This document shows positions 60,666 through 64,000 of a stretch of 64,000 bases of DNA, one piece after another; position 1 is the first letter of the stretch; the number at the start of each line of letters is the position of its first letter. Source of the DNA: Mesocentrotus franciscanus. Taxonomy: Eukaryota; Echinodermata; Echinoidea; Camarodonta; Strongylocentrotidae. Position numbers and translations under genes: made by a program. The notes below the pieces were generated by a model, which worked only from the letters and a program-made list of their open reading frames with translations, ran no database searches and was not told where the DNA came from. Where the stretch lies: assembly GCA_037976565.1 (NCBI GenBank), contig CP137685.1:21285032-21349031 (forward strand), written 5' to 3'.

Positions 60666-62233
60666 ATGGAGACTATTGAGGAGTCTGTTGATGAGGATAG
60701 TCAGGTAAAGGGGCTTTCGAAGACAACAAGGCGAGGGCTACCAGGCAGGCCGGGAGACGTCGCCGATATGTCAGACGGTGAAGATGGCACAGAAGACACA
60801 TTTCCACTCGAAACTAGACCTGTGCACACCCGGACAGCCATGGGTGATTACATCGTTCCCAAGGGGGGCAAGCCACTGACGCAACATGCCTTTCCCAGCC
60901 CGGGCCCTGGAGACCTCATGCCAAGTTACCAGATCACGCAACGAGCCTCTCCTCAGTATTCAATAGTAGGACGTAGCAAGACTGATACCAAGAAGAAAGC
61001 CCTGGTCCAGCTGACTACAACACGTCTGGAGATTTAATATGGAAGGTCAAAACCGTCACCTTGAAGGGGAAGGGCAAGACTAAGACCACAGAAGAAGTAC
61101 AAGACCGTGGGAACACTATCGGACCTGCTAATATTAATGTGTGTTATCTAAACACTGGCAAACATGCACCGAAACCTAGCATCTCCTCAAGGCATCGACC
61201 TGTAGCAAACGTGGGCCATCCGAGTAATGCACTCTCGGGAAAAGCGACAAGTGGTCTTCCCACTCCAGGCCCGAATGCATACTTTCCAAAGACAACTGAT
61301 AAAGGGACATGTAAATCATTTGGAATTATCAACCGACATGTTCAAGTCTCATCTCTTGGCCCAGGTCCGGCAGCTTACAACGTCAAAGATCCCTCTACCA
61401 AGTCGGGATATTCACTGGCAAAACGGCTTCGTGCAGATTGGCAGGTATCGAGTAGGTATCCTGCCCCAAATTCTTACAATGTTGGAAGCAAGATCGGCAA
61501 AGGGTTGGCGATGTCGATCCGTAGCCGACAGCCGTTTGAACCCAAAACCTTTGGACCAAGCCCTAATTCGTATTTTCTCCGCGACTCCATGAAACATTCC
61601 GATGCTCCTTCTGCTACCATGACATACAGACCATTTGAGGCAGAACATGACTCTTCTACTCCTGGTCCAACACATTACAGTATCACGGATAAGACCATGA
61701 GGAAGGCTCCCAGATATTCCTTCCGGGGCATGTGCAAGTATCCAGTCACGCACCCACTGCCCGAAGACACACCTGGACCTGGGACGTACCTCAACTCTCG
61801 GGCCCTTACGCAGAATGATGCTCCCGCACACTCCATGGGCAGGCGAACTAAGCCTGTCAGGAGCTCTGTGATCGATGGACCAGGTCCCAACCACTACAAC
61901 ATCCGAAACCTGCATAAACCTGACGGCAAGAGAGCGCCCAGTTTCTCTATGGCTGCAAGATGTGATCGCCCGGACAAGCGCAGGGATGGTCCAGCCCCGA
62001 CGGCATACACACCCAAGCTCGACATGGATTCCGGGCCGAAATACAGCATGACGGCCAGGCCCAAAAGGAAAGCAAGGAGTGACGGTGCCGCCCCGAATTC
62101 GTACACCATCAAGTTGAACCAAACTGTCAAGGGTCGTTTCAGCGGTCCGAAGGCAACGCTTAAAGGTCGAAACACGCCTTTTGTTTATCAAGGATATGCC
62201 TTCCAGCATTCGATTCCTCTTCCGGACGCGTGA
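60666..62233 (+). CDS. STPGR/SHIPPO-repeat protein (ODF3/CIMAP-like), intronless, one apparent frameshift
   Basis: Starts ATG at 60666 (METIEESVDEDSQ) and ends TGA at 62233. About 522 codons if one base is missing in the A tract at 60996-60998. The upstream frame (60666-61037) reads ..SIVGRSKTDTKKK and then loses similarity. The -1 frame continues at once with SPGPADYNTSGDL.. and stays open to 62233. About eleven Pro-Gly-Pro-x-x-Tyr repeats are visible (PSPGPGD, SPGPADY, TPGPNAY, GPGPAAY, APNSY, PSPNSY, TPGPTHY, TPGPGTY, GPGPNHY, APTAY, APNSY), most followed 15-20 residues later by an A-P-x-[YF]-S-[MIF] motif. Such proteins are sperm-tail and ciliary components (outer dense fibre protein 3, STPG, microtubule-inner proteins). 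The acidic first 45 residues are not part of the repeats. Whether the break is a sequencing error, a polymorphism or a real lesion cannot be told here. Confidence 0.85.
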
Positions 62234-62924
62234 ATTGTCGATGGGAGAAACTTCATGGTTTGGTATTGCCAAAATATTAATGCTAAACAAGTTATAAGGA
62301 TCAGCTGAGCTGATCAATTGAGTGATACATCTTTAGGATCGCTAAAGTCTTAGACTCTGAAGCTGAAGTATAATGGATTAAACTGACAACGTCAACCAAT
62401 ACATAGGACCAAAATGAAAATAACGTGGGCTGAATACTGACTAATTTTCACTGCCGAAAGTATTTGGAAAGTATGTACTAAAGGCTACAAAGTGTGAACA
62501 TTATAAATGAGTGGAAAAAGAGGAAGGAAAAATTATTATGTGCTTATGTGATCAACGGAACATAAATAATGGAAATGAATGTACTTATACTGTTTTGTTT
62601 TTTGTTACAATCTTGGTCTGATGTTCTATGATTGTCACGATACATTTTTGTGTTATGAAAGGTATTAAGAAATTTAATTCAAAAGATTGTAGGCCTTTTG
62701 CAAGGGGATAAAAAGGATGAAGTAACTGAAAGAAAGAAGAGAAATTATTTTTAAAAAGAACTACATGTAACAAAACTGTGAGAGCGATAACATGGAGAAC
62801 AGTATAAGGAAGAGTGAAACATTAATGCTCCCTCTCCTTAAAAATGACAGAGAGAGAATGTTAGTGATGTTGTTGATGATAAGATAAGAGGGTGTGGTGG
62901 TGATTACTGTACGATGATGGTTAA

Positions 62925-63075
62925 AGAGAAAGAGAGAGAGAGAGAGAGCGAACGAAAGAGAGAAGGAGAGAGGGGGGGGTAATAATGTTTAGAGGGAGAG
63001 AGCTGAATGGAGACAAAGAGAGGTAGAGAGCTGAATGGAGACAAAGAGAGGTAGAGAGAATGAGAGAGAGAGAAT
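62925..63075. repeat. GA-rich microsatellite with a duplicated 32-bp unit
   Basis: (AG)n tracts; AGAGCTGAATGGAGACAAAG occurs twice in tandem at about 62,999 and 63,027. Confidence 0.85.
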
Positions 63076-63127
63076 TCCTGGAAAACTAAAGGCAAGCAGT
63101 TGGGGGTATATTTTTTTATCGATTCCA

Positions 63128-63260
63128 GGGCCCCGTATTACAAAGAGTTGATATCAATCGCAACTATGTACATAAGAGATAGGAGACTGCAAACTTGCGA
63201 TTGATTGGAGGACTTACGATTGATTTGGATCAATCGTAACTCTTTGTAAGACGGGGCCCA
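63128..63260. mobile_element. 133-bp hairpin MITE
   Basis: Arms GGGCCCCGTATTACAAAGAG and CTCTTTGTAAGACGGGGCCC, extended by TTGATATCAATCGCAACT and its imperfect complement. The same end word is common among palindromic MITEs of marine invertebrates. Confidence 0.8.
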
Positions 63261-63515
63261 GGACGGCATAATTAATTGAGAGCTCGAAAAAGGGGGAGCC
63301 ATCAATTTAAAAGCTCCCAGTTAGTTGGGACCCCACATAATTATGGAAACGTTTGCTTGGATTTGTCTCATAAAAGAAGTTGACCACAAACTAACTCCCA
63401 CACAGTGTTGAGTGCAGGGATCACGGGCCACTGGCTTCATTGGGCAGGTAGTTCCATTATGTGAATGGGTAAATTCCACCAATCAAAACAAGTTTAATAC
63501 CAGAAGAAAGCTAAC

Positions 63516-63790
63516 GATTCAATTCAATTCAAAGTTTATTCAACACTCTTCATAAAAACATTTAAAACATACAAATTCAGAATGGAATGATAAAAAACAA
63601 GATAGTGATAACAAATAACAATGGCAATTTATGAGAGCATTTGGGATAGGCAGAAAGGAGGGATTCCTTATATGAAAGCCTACCCCTAAAAAGAAACAAA
63701 ATCAAAAGAACAGAACAAAAAACAATTAGTATATTCATTAGCCGCTCACCCCAAAGCCGCCTGACCACAATGGAACGAGTGAGGGTTTGC
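63516..63790 (-). repeat. Possible LINE 3' end with (AATTC)n tail
   Basis: A TCAATTCAATTCAAAG tail followed by AAGTTTATTCAACACTC (AATAAA on the minus strand), like the 3' ends of CR1-type elements. No reverse transcriptase motif remains. Confidence 0.4.
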
Positions 63791-64000
63791 CGAAGTGCAA
63801 TTGAAACTCGCTATTTTGCTCTCCTCCAACGCAAAGAGGGACGACATTGTAATGGATTAGTATGTTTTTTCCGACAAAAGTACAGAGAAAGGCCTTATTT
63901 TTTTTATATTATACTTTTTAAAACGTTACCCAAGTGACTCCCGGGCACCCCAATGCTGGAAAGAAACGCACTTGTTAGAAAACTTCACTTTTTCATGCAA

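Larger units (their letters stand above)
62234..64000. other. Downstream flank of the STPGR gene
   Basis: 62,234-62,800 is probably 3' UTR and flank; no canonical AATAAA is close to the stop. 62,925-63,075 is GA-rich. A hairpin MITE and a LINE-like 3' end follow. No exon was recognised. Confidence 0.5.

Noticed and set aside
61412..62317. 301-residue open frame on the minus strand
   Set aside because: It is the antisense of the STPGR gene, whose plus-strand reading shows a clear repeat family.

Overview
This window is nuclear DNA from an animal, most likely a marine invertebrate deuterostome such as an echinoderm. It is AT-rich, has GT-AG introns and is packed with short inverted-repeat elements, SINE/LINE fragments and microsatellites. 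It carries a CatSper sperm-channel gene, which insects and nematodes lack, and its BK-channel first exon resembles vertebrate BK in the linker after S0. The word TACATGTA recurs throughout, as is common in marine invertebrates. The species cannot be fixed from sequence alone.

Layout. (1) 1-37,142: the 5' part of a Slo1/BK-type calcium-activated potassium channel gene on the minus strand. Exon 1 (36,816-37,142) encodes the extracellular N-terminus, S0 and the S0-S1 linker. About 21-24 kb downstream are two homologous 62-nt exons (15,545-15,606 and 13,056-13,117), each encoding an alternative S1 helix with the same phase. They look like a mutually exclusive exon pair. Later exons lie outside the window. 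(2) 37,143-46,734: transposon-rich intergenic DNA, including a Mutator-like foldback element nested in another element and two arrays of a 'gtgcccctttt' repeat. (3) 46,735-49,653: a two-exon FAM241 (DUF4605) membrane-protein gene, minus strand, with a Gly-rich segment and an unusual RG-rich tail. (4) 53,097-60,194: a complete eight-exon CatSper3 gene, minus strand, 395 codons. (5) 60,666-62,233: an intronless STPGR/SHIPPO-repeat gene, plus strand, head-to-head with CatSper3 across 471 bp and carrying one apparent frameshift. (6) 62,234-64,000: repeat-bearing flank.

Functionally, CatSper3 is a pore subunit of the sperm flagellar calcium channel and STPGR/ODF3-like proteins belong to the sperm tail or ciliary axoneme, so the divergent pair suggests shared testis/flagellar transcription. 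The BK gene and FAM241 have no evident link to that pair.

The most interesting observations are the duplicated S1 exons of the BK gene, the CatSper3-STPGR promoter, a strongly charged CatSper3 S4, a 151-bp tandem repeat that carries a perfect DR1 nuclear-receptor site in each unit, and several transposon insertions dated by empty sites or target-site duplications. All gene structures were built by hand translation and splice-site reading; no searches were run.
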